The notes below the pieces were generated by a model that searched no databases, was not told the origin of the DNA, and worked only from the letters and a program-made list of their open reading frames with translations. From contig JANQLK010000030.1 in the NCBI GenBank assembly GCA_028280615.1, positions 1-64,000 on the forward strand: 64,000 nucleotides of DNA, written 5' to 3'. Made by a program: the position numbers and the translations under genes. Positions 10,001 through 18,292 of the stretch are shown piece after piece. Each line of letters opens with the position of its first letter. The stretch's first letter is position 1. The stretch is from Woeseiaceae bacterium. Its GTDB lineage: Bacteria; Pseudomonadota; Gammaproteobacteria; Steroidobacterales; Woeseiaceae.

Positions 10001-10236
10001 TGACGTCGTTCACGACCGCCGTCGGCCTGATGCCGATCATGTTCGAAACGAGCGTGCAGGCACAGTCGCTCGTGCCCATGGCGATTTCGGTGAGCTTCGG
10101 CATCCTGTTTGCAACGCTGATTACGCTGTTCCTGATTCCGTCGCTGTACGTTCTGCAGCAGAATTTCCTGAACTGGCTGCTGGACCGCGACGATGCGATG
10201 GCCGGCGGCGCGGAGCCCGAACCGGGTTCCACCTAG
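7027..10236 (+). CDS. RND efflux transporter, inner-membrane permease
   Basis: 1069 residues, GTG start overlapping the previous stop by one base. It has the RND duplicated layout: a first membrane helix at about 15-37, a large periplasmic porter loop, a bundle of six helices from about 335, a second helix near 560, a second porter loop and a C-terminal helix bundle from about 885. The TM4 Asp pair of proton relay RND pumps is present in FIIVLGIVVDDAIIIGES, near 398-415. It belongs to the AcrB/MexF-like HAE1 branch most often annotated simply as efflux RND permease. No TolC-type outer-membrane gene is adjacent, so a channel encoded elsewhere must be used. Confidence 0.95.
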   Translation: MANRPSVTSQKGIIAWFAANHVAANLLMLVILVAGAISAYTIRKQTTPDFELNSVQVRVAYLGAAPQEVEEGVVIKVEEAIQDIQGIKRIRGTASEGLGTVRAEVETDADFNEVLNEIKTKVDAIQTFPGLTEKPVIYKEEVPIHVVFLAIYGDMDAFARKALAQDVREELMQLPSVTSVQLLGDRDYEISIEVSEHVLRQYGLTMSDVSQAVQMSSIDLPGGTIRSDGGDILLRTEGQVYTGREFGKLVLRTFPDGTRLTLDDIATIRDGFVETDGYGRFDGKPTATLRVLASGGQNELVTADQVKAYVEDKSARLPDGVKMDIWVDRSHYLEERLSMMIENMLAGALLVFIVLSLFLRVKVAFWVVVGIPVTFFGAMWLMPMAPFNVTMNLMSLFGFIIVLGIVVDDAIIIGESIYTTIRADGHTLDNVIRGANRVAVPATFGVLTTMAAFAPLLFLDGIAAPFFESISVVVILCLFFSLIESKLILPAHLARARIPAIDEDDLFRPQRRIGGFERIPRFFQKIQRHVQHALHFVIDHWYRPLVGRAVKAPGVTLSIFIAVLILAVGIVFSGVVRFNVFPNQAGDFIRAELEMQSGTAPAERDRIVARLEETILEINDEFVADNPDALPLIRHVGAFTRGEAGAILFVEMPQSDEKSMEGTEIADLWRERVGESAGVRELTFSGADNLGGGPPLSFRLSGSDYEALEAAAGELQAHLGAYEGVFDIRNSAISGGEEISLSIKPEAEALGLTLSSLGRQVRQAFYGEEAQRIQRGKDELKIMVRYPREERRSIADLRNMRIRTPAGDEVPFESVAEVSFGQAYSSISRLNRNRTITVSADIDPTIVEAREIVTTVSDDFIPELLARFTSVEFGLEGSSQEEVDLLINLIVAFLVALALIYALIAVPLHSYVQPAIIMSVIPFGAIGAVLGHLLLDEALSMFSLFGLVALAGVVVNDSLIMMDFINRARATGMGMREAVIESGTQRFRAIILTSFTTAVGLMPIMFETSVQAQSLVPMAISVSFGILFATLITLFLIPSLYVLQQNFLNWLLDRDDAMAGGAEPEPGST

Positions 10237-10252
10237 TGTCCTGAGTCATCTG

Positions 10253-11167
10253 GTGACGCAACAGTCCGCCTCCGCCGCGCGACAGGGTGTCCTTGCCGGG
10301 TTGTTCGCCTACCTGCTCTGGGGCATCTTCCCGGTCTACTTCAAGCTCGTGGGAGACGTCTCTTCCATCGAGGTGCTGGGTCACCGCATTGTCTGGGCGG
10401 TACCGTTCGGCGCCCTGATCGTCGCGCTGCGCGGTCAGTGGGGTGAGGTTCGACGCGCGTTGACGCACCGCCGCATGCTGATGGGGCTTACGCTGGCCGC
10501 AGCCTGCATCTCCCTGAACTGGTTCATCTACGTCTGGGCCGTGCAACACGATCGAATCTTCGACACGAGCTTGGGCTACTACATCAACCCGCTCATCTAC
10601 GTACTCGCCGGCGTGATTTTCTTCAACGAGCGGCTGCGCAGGCTGCAGCTTGCCGCCGTCGTGCTCGCGGCAATCGGCGTAAGCGTGCTGACGATCAGCG
10701 GGGGAGTGTTCCCGTGGGTTGCACTGTCACTGGCCATCCTGTTCACGGCCTACGGCATCATTCGCAAGCAGATCGTTCTCGGGGCAATGCCGGGCCTGTT
10801 CGTCGAGACGCTCGTGCTGTGCCCCGTGGCGATGCTGCTGTTCCTGTGGGTCGAGCACGCGGGCGGCCTGGGCTTCGGAAGCACTGCCGAGACCTCCTGG
10901 CTGCTCTTGCTGGCCGGGCCGGCGACCGTGGTGCCACTGTTACTGTTCACGATTGCCGCCCGGCGGCTGACCCTCGCGACCGTCGGCTTCATGCAGTTCA
11001 TCGCGCCGACGTTGCAGTTCATGACCGGTGTCTACTACGGCGAGGCGCTGACGACCCCGCACGTCGTCTGCTTCGCGCTGATCTGGATCGCCGTAACGCT
11101 GTTTTCCTGGGACGCGCTGTCCACGAGCAGAAAAAAGCCCCTGCCGGCAGGGCCGGCAGGGGCGTAG
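10253..11167 (+). CDS. rarD: EamA-family transporter RarD
   Basis: 304 residues with about ten hydrophobic helices. The N-terminus QGVLAGLFAYLLWGIFPVYFKL and the HRIVWAVPFG segment match RarD of the drug/metabolite transporter superfamily. I chose the GTG at 10253 because it gives the usual length and N-terminus; an ATG at 10193 would add 20 residues and overlap the RND gene by 44 bases. The transported substrate of RarD is not firmly known. The last 11 codons are encoded by a perfect GC-rich hairpin that reads as a terminator for the convergent fusA2 gene. Confidence 0.9.
   Translation: MTQQSASAARQGVLAGLFAYLLWGIFPVYFKLVGDVSSIEVLGHRIVWAVPFGALIVALRGQWGEVRRALTHRRMLMGLTLAAACISLNWFIYVWAVQHDRIFDTSLGYYINPLIYVLAGVIFFNERLRRLQLAAVVLAAIGVSVLTISGGVFPWVALSLAILFTAYGIIRKQIVLGAMPGLFVETLVLCPVAMLLFLWVEHAGGLGFGSTAETSWLLLLAGPATVVPLLLFTIAARRLTLATVGFMQFIAPTLQFMTGVYYGEALTTPHVVCFALIWIAVTLFSWDALSTSRKKPLPAGPAGA
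11131..11163 (-). terminator. Rho-independent terminator of fusA2, inside the 3' end of rarD
   Basis: A perfect 12-bp stem (GCCCCTGCCGGC at 11137-11148, GCCGGCAGGGGC at 11152-11163) with a 3-base loop. On the minus strand the stem is followed at once by six T residues (AAAAAA on the plus strand at 11131-11136), so it is oriented to terminate fusA2. On the plus strand the hairpin is followed by GTAGGGCTTT, giving weaker termination for rarD. The hairpin is translated in rarD as the tail PLPAGPAGA. Confidence 0.85.
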
Positions 11168-11188
11168 GGCTTTAGCGCCGCGCCAGGC

Positions 11189-13273
11189 TTACTTGTTGGC
11201 GCGACGTTCCTGCGCTTCCTTGATGACCTCGTCCGCGACGTTCTGCGGACAGGGCGCGTAGTGCGAGAACTCCATCGAGAACTGGCCGCGGCCCGAGGTC
11301 AGCGTACGCAGATGGCCGATGTAGCCGAACATGTCAGCCAGCGGCGCATCCGCCTTGACGCGGACGCCCGTCGGGCCGGCATCCTGCGACTTGATCATGC
11401 CGCGACGGCGGTTCAGGTCGCCGATGACGTCGCCGACGTTGTCTTCCGGCGTGAACACGTCGACCTTCATGATCGGCTCGAGCAGCTGCGGACCGGCTTT
11501 CGGCACCGACTGCCGGTAGGCCGCCCGCGTCGCAATCTCGAACGCCAGCGCCGAGGAGTCGACCGCGTGAAACGCGCCGTCGAGCAGCGTGAACTTGACG
11601 TCGAGCAGCGGATAGCCCGCGAGCGTGCCCTCGTCCATGCTGCCCTGGAACGCCTTCTCGATCGCACCCCAGTACTCGCGCGGCACGTTGCCGCCCGTAA
11701 CCTTGGATTCGAACTCGTAGCCCGCGTTCTGCTCGGCCGGCTCGATCATGTAGTCGATCTTGCCGAACTGTCCCGAACCACCCGACTGCTTCTTGTGGGT
11801 GTAGGAGTCCTCGACCGCCTGCGTGATCGTTTCGCGGTAGGCGACCTGCGGCTTGCCCATTTCGACTTCGACGCCGTGGGTGCGCTTCAGGATGTCGACC
11901 TTGATGTCGAGGTGCAGCTCGCCCATGCCCTTGATCAGCGTCTCGCCCGAGTCCTCGTCGGTGGCGACCTGGAACGAGGGGTCCTCGGCGATCATCTTGG
12001 ATAGCGCCACGCCCATCTTCTCCATGCCCGCCTTGTCCTTCGGCGCGATGGCCACCGAAATCACGGGGTCCGGGAACACCATCGGTTCGAGCGTCGCCGG
12101 ATTGTTCGGGTCGGCCAGCGTGTGGCCGGTCTGCGTGTTCTTCATGCCGAGCAGCGCAACGATGTCGCCGGCCTGTGCCGACTCGAGCTCCTCGCGCGAA
12201 TCCGCGTGCATCTCGACGATGCGGCCGATGCGCTCCGACTTGCCCGTAAACGTGTTCAGAACGTTGTCGCCCTTCTTGAGCGTGCCCGAGTAGATACGCG
12301 TGAATGTCAGCGCACCGTAGCGGTCGTCCATGATCTTGAAGGCAAGCGCGCGCAGCGGCTTGCTCGGATCGACCGTCGCCACGCCGCCCGTCTCGTTACC
12401 TTCGAGGTCGATTTCCGGCTGCGGCTTGACCTCGGTCGGGTTCGGCAGAAAGTCAACCACTGCATTAAGAACAGGCTGTATACCTTTGTTTTTGAAGGCA
12501 GATCCGCAGTAGGTCGGGAAGAAGTCGAGGTTGATCGTGCCCCTGCGGACACACCGCTTGAGATCCTCGATCGAAGGCTCCTCGCCCTCGAGATACTTTT
12601 CCAGCAGGTCGTCGTCCTGCTCGACGGCGGTCTCGATGAGCTTCTCGCGCCACTCCTCGACCGTGTCCGCCATGTCGGCGGGCACATCGGCGATTTCGTA
12701 GGCCGCCGGATCGCCCGAGTCGTCCCAGATCCACGCCTTGCGCGTCAGCAGGTCGACGACGCCCTTGAAGTCGTCTTCGATGCCGATGGGCAGAACCATG
12801 ACGAGCGGGTTTGCCGCCAGTACGTCCTCGATCTGCTTGACGACTCGATAGAAGTCCGCGCCAATGCGGTCCAGCTTGTTCACGAAAATCACGCGAGCGA
12901 CCTCGGAGTCGTTGGCGTAGCGCCAGTTCGTCTCGGACTGCGGCTCGACGCCGCCGGAACCGCAGAACACACCCACGCCGCCATCGAGCACCTTCAGAGA
13001 CCGATAGACCTCGATCGTGAAGTCGACGTGTCCGGGCGTGTCGATGATGTTCAGCCGATGCTTGTCCCACTCACAGCTCGTCGCCGCGGACTGGATCGTG
13101 ATACCGCGCTCCTGTTCCTGCTCCATGAAGTCGGTGGTGGCCTCGCCATCGTGAACCTCGCCGGTGCGGTGAATCTTGCCCGTCAGCTTGAGAATACGCT
13201 CGGTGGTGGTCGTCTTGCCCGCGTCCACGTGAGCGAAAATGCCGATATTGCGGTACGTGCTGAGGTCTTTCAT
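11189..13273 (-). CDS. fusA2: Elongation factor G, second-type paralogue (EF-G2/FusB-like)
   Basis: 694 residues, full EF-G length. GTPase motifs are AHVDAGKTT near 15-23, DTPGHVDF near 78-85 and NKLDR near 130. EF-G catalyses translocation and, with RRF, ribosome recycling. The stretch [19 protein letters not shown] is characteristic of the second EF-G clade found in many gammaproteobacteria, and the gene is not next to rpsL, rpsG or tuf, so it is probably not the str-operon EF-G. That division is from family knowledge; the primary copy is outside this window. A strong terminator lies just downstream. Codons around the plus-strand region 12470-12500 are unusually AT-rich for this gene. Confidence 0.9.
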   Translation of the reverse strand: MKDLSTYRNIGIFAHVDAGKTTTTERILKLTGKIHRTGEVHDGEATTDFMEQEQERGITIQSAATSCEWDKHRLNIIDTPGHVDFTIEVYRSLKVLDGGVGVFCGSGGVEPQSETNWRYANDSEVARVIFVNKLDRIGADFYRVVKQIEDVLAANPLVMVLPIGIEDDFKGVVDLLTRKAWIWDDSGDPAAYEIADVPADMADTVEEWREKLIETAVEQDDDLLEKYLEGEEPSIEDLKRCVRRGTINLDFFPTYCGSAFKNKGIQPVLNAVVDFLPNPTEVKPQPEIDLEGNETGGVATVDPSKPLRALAFKIMDDRYGALTFTRIYSGTLKKGDNVLNTFTGKSERIGRIVEMHADSREELESAQAGDIVALLGMKNTQTGHTLADPNNPATLEPMVFPDPVISVAIAPKDKAGMEKMGVALSKMIAEDPSFQVATDEDSGETLIKGMGELHLDIKVDILKRTHGVEVEMGKPQVAYRETITQAVEDSYTHKKQSGGSGQFGKIDYMIEPAEQNAGYEFESKVTGGNVPREYWGAIEKAFQGSMDEGTLAGYPLLDVKFTLLDGAFHAVDSSALAFEIATRAAYRQSVPKAGPQLLEPIMKVDVFTPEDNVGDVIGDLNRRRGMIKSQDAGPTGVRVKADAPLADMFGYIGHLRTLTSGRGQFSMEFSHYAPCPQNVADEVIKEAQERRANK

Positions 13274-13595
13274 TGCTCTGGTCTCTCATCGATAGTCAGT
13301 GGCATCCGTGCCGTGTCACGGTGAACCTACAGCGGCTTGCCCGGGCGGTGTTGCCTGGGCAGGTCCACGGGGTCGTACGTCGGAGCGGGTGCCTTACGTT
13401 CAGCGCCGGTCCGTTGAGGATGCCTCACAAGCGGGCTAAGTACGCCTCTGCACTGGGCCGGACGGGCTATTCGCGCGCGGATGATAGCAGCGCATCGGGC
13501 CCTAAACCAGTGAATTTGGCGGTTATTCCCGCGATTGCCGGGATTTGGTGGTGATCGGCCCGGTTTCAATCCGCGCCGGCGCGGCCGGGCACCAC
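13274..13595. other. 322-bp intergenic region upstream of fusA2
   Basis: No convincing gene is seen here. Reading on the minus strand toward fusA2, a TATCAT -10-like hexamer followed by CCGCGCGCG lies at 13481-13486 (plus-strand ATGATA). A TGGTTT hexamer 17 bases upstream of it is a poor -35 match, so the promoter is only tentative. A short hairpin TCCCG-N7-CGGGA at about 13527-13543 lies between the YugP gene stop and this promoter and could be a weak terminator, but it has no T tract. If the promoter is right, the fusA2 leader is about 200 bases. Confidence 0.4.
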
Positions 13596-14279
13596 TCAGC
13601 GCCTCAGGATGGCCCACCAGCGGGCGATGTTGAGCAGGCTCATGAGCGAGGCCGCCACGTAGGTCAGGGCGGCCGCGGTCAAAAGTCGGTGGGCATGCGG
13701 CCGGTCGACGGGCTTCAGTATCCGATGACGCTCGAGGATCGGCAGGGCGCGGCCGAAACTCGCGTCGAACTCGGTCGGCAGCGTCGCGAAATGCACGAGC
13801 GTCGTCGTCGCCAGGGTCAGGAAGCCGCCGACGAACATCAGCACGCCGAGCTGCGGGACCCGCGTCAGCGCGCCGATGAACGGTGACACCATGAGCACGC
13901 CGGCGCCGAGCTTCTGCAGCGGCCCGGCCAGCCGAACCAGGTAGGAGCGCAGCCTCAAGGGGCCGTAGCCCTGCTGGTCCTGGATCGCATGCCCCACCTC
14001 GTGGGCCGCCACGGTGATGGCGGTCAGCGATCGTCCGTCATACTTGTCGGGCGTCAAGCGCACGGCCTTGTCGTTCGGATCGTAGTGGTCGCCGTCCTCG
14101 GTCTTCTCGACGGCAACCGACCTGAGTTCGTGTTGATCGAGCAGATGCCGCGCCAGCTCGGCACCGGTGCCCGGATAGCGGTCCGCGGGTTCGCTGTAGC
14201 GCTTGAGCACGCGCTGCACCCACAGGCCCGGAAGGAAAATGAGTCCGAGCACGATGGCGATGCCGAGGAGAATTGCCAT
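13596..14279 (-). CDS. YugP-like membrane zinc metallopeptidase
   Basis: 227 residues. An N-terminal hydrophobic helix (1-20) is followed by the zinc site AAHEVGHAIQ (HEVGH at 93-97) and further hydrophobic segments at about 125-165 and 195-215. This is the layout of the Zn_peptidase_2/YugP family of integral-membrane zincins. The preceding HYDPNDKAVRLTPDKYDG segment is also typical. Function in the family is unproven, though membrane-protein quality control is often suggested. It is divergent from the SLC13 transporter gene with 31 bases between starts, so their promoters must overlap the partner's 5' region. Confidence 0.88.
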   Translation of the reverse strand: MAILLGIAIVLGLIFLPGLWVQRVLKRYSEPADRYPGTGAELARHLLDQHELRSVAVEKTEDGDHYDPNDKAVRLTPDKYDGRSLTAITVAAHEVGHAIQDQQGYGPLRLRSYLVRLAGPLQKLGAGVLMVSPFIGALTRVPQLGVLMFVGGFLTLATTTLVHFATLPTEFDASFGRALPILERHRILKPVDRPHAHRLLTAAALTYVAASLMSLLNIARWWAILRR

Positions 14280-14310
14280 ATGGATTATCGTATCGCGGTA
14301 CAGTAGCGGC

Positions 14311-16083
14311 GTGACAGTCGATCAGACCATCCTGTTTGTTCTGTTGTTCCTCGTGTTCGCGTTCCTGATCTGGGGGCGCTGGCGCTACGACCTCGTCGCG
14401 TTCGTGGCTCTGCTCGTGGCATTGCTGACCGGGGTTGTCCCGAAAGAGGAGGCATTCTCGGGTTTCGGTCACCCGGCGACGGTCATTATCGCTCTGGTGC
14501 TCGTCATCAGCCGGGGTCTCTCCAACTCCGGTGCGATCGAATGGCTTGGGCGCTATCTCGTCGATGCGTCGCGGCGTCTCGGGGCGCACATCGGCGTCAT
14601 GTCCGCGCTGGCCGCGTCGCTGTCCGCGCTGATGAACAATGTCGCCGCGCTGGCGCTGTTGATGCCGCTCGACCTGCAGGCGGCCCGCAAGGCCGGGCGC
14701 AGCCCCTCGCTGACGCTGATGCCGCTGTCGTTCGCCTCGATTCTCGGCGGCATGATCACGTTGATCGGCACACCGCCGAACATTGTCGTGGCCGAATTCC
14801 GCAACGACGCGCTGGGGGCAAGCTTTCGCATGTTCGACTTCGCGCCCGTGGGGCTCGCCTGCGCCATCGTCGGTGTGGCCTATGTCGCGCTCGCCGGCTG
14901 GCGACTGTTGCCGGCCGGCCGGCACTCTGCTGACGCGGCGAAAGACCTGTTCGAACTCGCGGATTACATCGCCGAGCTGCGTGTCCCGGAGGACTCTGCC
15001 GTAGTCGGCAAGCGCGTCCGCGACCTCGACGAGCTCGCCGAGTCGAGCGACGTGGAGATCGTAGGCCTGACGCGCCGAGGCCAGCGCCTGCCGGGTGTCG
15101 CCCGGGTCGCGAAAATCGAGGCGGGTGACATACTGGTCGTCGAGGCGAGCCCCGATAGTCTCGACGAAGCGCTCGGGTCGCTCGGGCTCGAGTACGTCGG
15201 CAAGGGGCGGAAATCGTTCGAGGACGATGACATCCAGTTCAGCGAGGCCATCGTCCAGGAGTCCTCGGCCATCGCCGGCCGATCCGCGGTCTCGATGCGG
15301 CTCCTGTACCGCTATCGCGTCGCGCTTGTCGGGGTATCGCGCCAGGGCAGGCGGTTCCGCGAGCACGTGCGCAAGCTCACGCTGAAGCCCGGCGACGTTC
15401 TCTTGCTGCTCGGCAGCGAAGAACGCATCGCCGACGTCATGGCGAGACTCGGGCTGTTGCCGCTCGCGGATCGCGGTCAACGAGTGCTGCAACGGGACAA
15501 GATCTGGCTCGCGGCCGGCGCGTTTGCCGTCGCGATCGTCGCTGCCGGCGCCGGCATAGTCTACCTGCCGATTGCACTTGGCTGTGTCGCCGCCGCGTAC
15601 GTCGCACTAAAAATCGTACCGATCCGGGAGGTCTACGATTCGATCGAATGGCCCGTGATCGTGCTGCTCGGCTCGATGATCCCGATTGGAAGCGCGCTTT
15701 CGGCCACGGGTGGCACATCGCTGATCGCGGAGGGCATTGTCTCGCTGGCGTTCGGATTCTCCCCGGTCGTCGTGCTTGTGCTGCTGATCGTCGTCACGAT
15801 GACGCTGTCCGATGTCATGAACAATACGGCGACTGCGGTCATTGCGGCACCCGTGGCCGTCGACATCGCCGACCGGCTCGAGGTCAACCCGGATGCCTTC
15901 CTGATGGGCGTGGCCGTTGCGGCGTCCTGTGCATTCCTGACGCCGATCGGCCACAAGAACAATACGCTGATCATGGGGCCGGGTGGCTACGAATTCGGCG
16001 ACTACTGGCGAATGGGGCTGCCACTCGAGATCCTCGTGATTGCCGTGTCGGTGCCGGCCATCCTGCTCGTATGGCCGCTGTAG
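14311..16083 (+). CDS. SLC13-family anion/sodium symporter with two TrkA-C (RCK-C) domains
   Basis: 590 residues from GTG at 14311. The membrane part has about ten helices interrupted by a soluble insert of about 200 residues (roughly 205-400) containing two TrkA-C/RCK-C domains (DYIAELRVPEDSAVVGKRV and DIQFSEAIVQESSAIAGRS starts). MNNVAALALLMP and the second-half VMNNTATAVIAAP are the paired SNTxT-like motifs of SLC13/DASS carriers, and GTPPN supports this. Substrate could be sulfate, phosphate or a dicarboxylate. An upstream in-frame ATG at 14203 would overlap the divergent YugP gene and lacks coding support, so I rejected it. Confidence 0.88.
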   Translation: MTVDQTILFVLLFLVFAFLIWGRWRYDLVAFVALLVALLTGVVPKEEAFSGFGHPATVIIALVLVISRGLSNSGAIEWLGRYLVDASRRLGAHIGVMSALAASLSALMNNVAALALLMPLDLQAARKAGRSPSLTLMPLSFASILGGMITLIGTPPNIVVAEFRNDALGASFRMFDFAPVGLACAIVGVAYVALAGWRLLPAGRHSADAAKDLFELADYIAELRVPEDSAVVGKRVRDLDELAESSDVEIVGLTRRGQRLPGVARVAKIEAGDILVVEASPDSLDEALGSLGLEYVGKGRKSFEDDDIQFSEAIVQESSAIAGRSAVSMRLLYRYRVALVGVSRQGRRFREHVRKLTLKPGDVLLLLGSEERIADVMARLGLLPLADRGQRVLQRDKIWLAAGAFAVAIVAAGAGIVYLPIALGCVAAAYVALKIVPIREVYDSIEWPVIVLLGSMIPIGSALSATGGTSLIAEGIVSLAFGFSPVVVLVLLIVVTMTLSDVMNNTATAVIAAPVAVDIADRLEVNPDAFLMGVAVAASCAFLTPIGHKNNTLIMGPGGYEFGDYWRMGLPLEILVIAVSVPAILLVWPL

Positions 16084-16121
16084 CGGACACGCCGTCGCGC
16101 CTCCGGCTTATGTCAAGCGAG

Positions 16122-16158
16122 TGTCGCAAAACCCACGACAGTTGCGTCAGTATCTGAC
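16122..16158. promoter_or_regulatory. Two inverted repeats, candidate enhancer sites for a sigma-54 activator
   Basis: TGTCG (16122-16126) and CGACA (16136-16140) form an inverted repeat with a 9-base spacer. GTCAG-TAT-CTGAC (16146-16158) is a second, tighter one. They lie about 130 to 150 bases upstream of the start site predicted for the sigma-54 promoter at 16257, the normal distance for bound enhancer proteins. An AT-rich stretch (16213-16236) between them and the promoter could help DNA bending. Which activator binds is unknown. Confidence 0.45.
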
Positions 16159-16256
16159 ACGTCGGGTAACCGCAGAGGCGCGTTTAGCAGTCGGTAGATA
16201 ACGCTAAGCCACTGATTTTATTTCATAAAAAGAAACGACACCGGATCGGGCCGAAT

Positions 16257-16272
16257 TGGCACGTGGCTTGCA
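16257..16272 (+). promoter_or_regulatory. Sigma-54 (RpoN) promoter, perfect -24/-12 match
   Basis: TGGCACG (16257-16263), 4 bases, then TTGCA (16268-16272). The invariant GG (16258-16259) and GC (16270-16271) are separated by exactly 10 bases, as required for RpoN holoenzyme. The predicted start site is near 16283, giving a leader of about 49 bases to the ATG at 16332. No sigma-70-type hexamers of similar quality are seen in this gap. Confidence 0.85.
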
Positions 16273-16331
16273 CCGTATCGCTTGAAGCTGGCAGCAGACA
16301 ACGGGCCAATCGCCAGCCGGGAGAATGACAG

Positions 16332-16562
16332 ATGAGCAAGTCAGTGATTCAGGATTGGGTGGAAAGCCGCGTATTGCTGCAGGACAGCGAGATGTGTCAC
16401 GTACGCTACCGGGTGTTCCGTGCCGGCGAGCGCCACTACCAGGAAGTCGCCGATCTCGACGGCAACACCGTGCACACACTCGAGCTACCCGAGGGCACGC
16501 GCCTCGATCGCGCGAGCTACGAGGTCCTGCTGCGTTACGTCATGACCGACGCCGCGGCCTGA
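16332..16562 (+). CDS. Uncharacterised 76-aa protein, sigma-54 controlled
   Basis: 76 residues, no recognised family, no signal peptide and no membrane segment. The sequence reads like a small mixed alpha/beta protein: an N-terminal helix (residues 2-16), strands around HVRYRVFRAG and HYQEVADLDG, then TVHTLELPEG and a C-terminal helix RASYEVLLRYVM. Its start is supported by GGGAG at 16319-16323, 8 bases before the ATG. The only clear promoter upstream is of the RpoN type, so expression probably depends on an enhancer-binding activator and a specific signal such as nitrogen status or envelope stress. It converges on the dipeptidase gene with 23 bases between stops. I do not know its function. 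Confidence 0.8.
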   Translation: MSKSVIQDWVESRVLLQDSEMCHVRYRVFRAGERHYQEVADLDGNTVHTLELPEGTRLDRASYEVLLRYVMTDAAA

Positions 16563-16585
16563 GGCAGAGCGGCGCGGCCTGTCTG

Positions 16586-17812
16586 TCACTTTTCGGCCGA
16601 CGCCGCGTAGGCCTCGACCGCGCTCCAGACTCGCAGCAGATTGCCGCCGAGAATCTTCCCGATGTCTGCCTCGCTGTAGCCCCGATCGAGCAATCCAAGC
16701 ACGAGATTCGGGTAGCTGGACACGTCCTTCAGACCCACCGGCAGCGAGTCCCCGACGCCGTCGTAGTCCGAGCCGATTCCGACGTGATCCACGCCAGTCA
16801 GTTTCACGACATGATCGATATGGTCGAGTACGTCTTCGCGCGTCGCGTAGGGGATAGGGCCGTTCTCTGCCGCGTACAGCTCGGCGAAGCGGCGCCGGGC
16901 CTCGCGCGGGTCTTCGCCTTCGTTCTCGGCAAGGTAGACGTCGAGCGCATCGCCGCGATCGCCGGAGTAGGCGTTTGCTTCGGCGGTCAGGAACGATGAG
17001 CCGTAGTTGATCATGATAATGCCGCCGTTTTCCGCCAGACGAACGATCATCTCGTCGCTCATGTTGCGTTCGAAGCCGGGCGTGAAGTGGCGTGCCGAGG
17101 AGTGCGATGCGATGACGGGCGCCTCGGTGACTTCCATGACGTCGTAAAAGGCCTCGTCAGACACGTGGCTGACATCCACCATGATCCCGACGCGGTTCAT
17201 CTCCCGCACGACGTCCGCCCCGAATTCGCTCAGTCCGTTCCAGCGACGGTTCTCGTCGTAGGACGAATCCGAAATGTGATTCGACAGGCTGTGAGTGAGC
17301 GTGATGTAGCGAATCCCGCGCTCGTGGAAGTGCTCGACGTTCTCCAGCCGTCCCTCGATCGGCGAGCCGTTTTCCATTCCGAGCGGCAGCGAGATCAAGC
17401 CGGCCTCGGTGTTGCTGACGACGTCCGCCACGCTGTCCGCGAGCGCAAACTTGTCCGGCGCCGACGCGACCAGTTCGCGAACGCCGTCGATCAGCTCTTG
17501 TGCCACGTCGAAGGCTTCCCCGGCCGCTTCGAGTTCCGCCGGCGTATAGATCGACATGAACGGCGCATTCAGCCCGCCGCTCAATGCCCTCGGGTAGTCG
17601 AAGTCGCCGGTCTCGGTGGCGACGCTGACATCTGCCGGCGCCATCCTGAGGCGGAACGGCACGTCGATGTGTCCGTCGACGATGATCGATTCTGCGGCGA
17701 TGCGCTCCGCCTGTGCGGCGCGCGCCTCGCCGGGCGGTGTCTCCGTGCCGGGGCCGCAGGCCGAAAGCACGGTGCATGTCGAGAGGATTGCCGCGGGGAG
17801 AGGATTTCGCAT
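16586..17812 (-). CDS. M19 family membrane dipeptidase, lipoprotein
   Basis: 408 residues. The start at 17812 was chosen because it opens a lipoprotein signal peptide with the lipobox LSAC (Cys at about residue 17); the frame is open further upstream to 17983 but those residues look non-coding and overlap the divergent gene. Renal-dipeptidase (M19) zinc motifs are present: DGHIDVP near the N-terminus, THSLSNH, ASHSSARH and GSDYDGVGD. Such enzymes cleave dipeptides, often with D-residues or dehydro bonds, in the periplasm. It is transcribed divergently from the DUF4389 gene, with a 117-base gap. Confidence 0.92.
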   Translation of the reverse strand: MRNPLPAAILSTCTVLSACGPGTETPPGEARAAQAERIAAESIIVDGHIDVPFRLRMAPADVSVATETGDFDYPRALSGGLNAPFMSIYTPAELEAAGEAFDVAQELIDGVRELVASAPDKFALADSVADVVSNTEAGLISLPLGMENGSPIEGRLENVEHFHERGIRYITLTHSLSNHISDSSYDENRRWNGLSEFGADVVREMNRVGIMVDVSHVSDEAFYDVMEVTEAPVIASHSSARHFTPGFERNMSDEMIVRLAENGGIIMINYGSSFLTAEANAYSGDRGDALDVYLAENEGEDPREARRRFAELYAAENGPIPYATREDVLDHIDHVVKLTGVDHVGIGSDYDGVGDSLPVGLKDVSSYPNLVLGLLDRGYSEADIGKILGGNLLRVWSAVEAYAASAEK

Positions 17813-17929
17813 GTGTCGGGAACCAGGCTTGAAAACCGCCGGGAATGAAACCACATATAAGTCGACGCAGTCCAACGTCGCCCGGGGCGGTAGCAACCGG
17901 GCCGACCACAACAGGGAACGGAGCGAGCA

Positions 17930-18265
17930 ATGAGCCAAGACAATCCGGCGGCCGATCACGCAGCGATCGACAATGAAGAGCATCCCGGCGCCATCGAAAA
18001 CAATCTGAAGTCACGCTCCACGTGGCTGCGGTTCGTTTTCATGGTTGCTTTCCTGGTAATTGCGAACGTGGCGGCGATGGTCGCATCGGTCGTCGTGCTG
18101 CTGGGGTTCCTGTGGGTGCTGTTCACGGGCGAACCGAATGATCAGCTACGCCAGGCGGGTAGAGCGCTGGCCCGGTACTTCGCCGAGATCGTGAGATTCC
18201 TGACGTACAACACGGACACCCGCCCGTTTCCGTTCGGCGCCGACTGGCCGTCAACCGACGACTGA
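17930..18265 (+). CDS. DUF4389 domain membrane protein
   Basis: 111 residues. A soluble N-terminus of about 33 residues is followed by one long hydrophobic region (about 34-66, FVFMVAFLVIANVAAMVASVVVLLGFLWVLF) and the conserved GEPNDQLRQAGRALARYFAEIVRFLTYNTDTRPFPF-type segment that defines DUF4389, here at about 68-104. GGAACGGAGCGAGC before the ATG gives a plausible ribosome site. The family has no assigned function. It may form one or two membrane helices with a cytoplasmic amphipathic tail. Confidence 0.85.
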   Translation: MSQDNPAADHAAIDNEEHPGAIENNLKSRSTWLRFVFMVAFLVIANVAAMVASVVVLLGFLWVLFTGEPNDQLRQAGRALARYFAEIVRFLTYNTDTRPFPFGADWPSTDD

Positions 18266-18271
18266 CGCGAG

Positions 18272-18289
18272 TCGCCGGGGGCCCGGCGA
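18272..18289. terminator. GC-rich hairpin between convergent genes (candidate bidirectional terminator)
   Basis: TCGCCGG (18272-18278), loop GGGC, CCGGCGA (18283-18289): a perfect 7-bp stem between the stops of the DUF4389 gene and the convergent ParC-like gene. There is no long T tract on either side, so it may slow rather than fully stop RNA polymerase. Confidence 0.45.
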
Positions 18290-18292
18290 TCC

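Noticed and set aside
14203..14310. Longer N-terminus for the SLC13 transporter
   Set aside because: It would overlap the divergent YugP gene and adds only a basic, non-homologous stretch.
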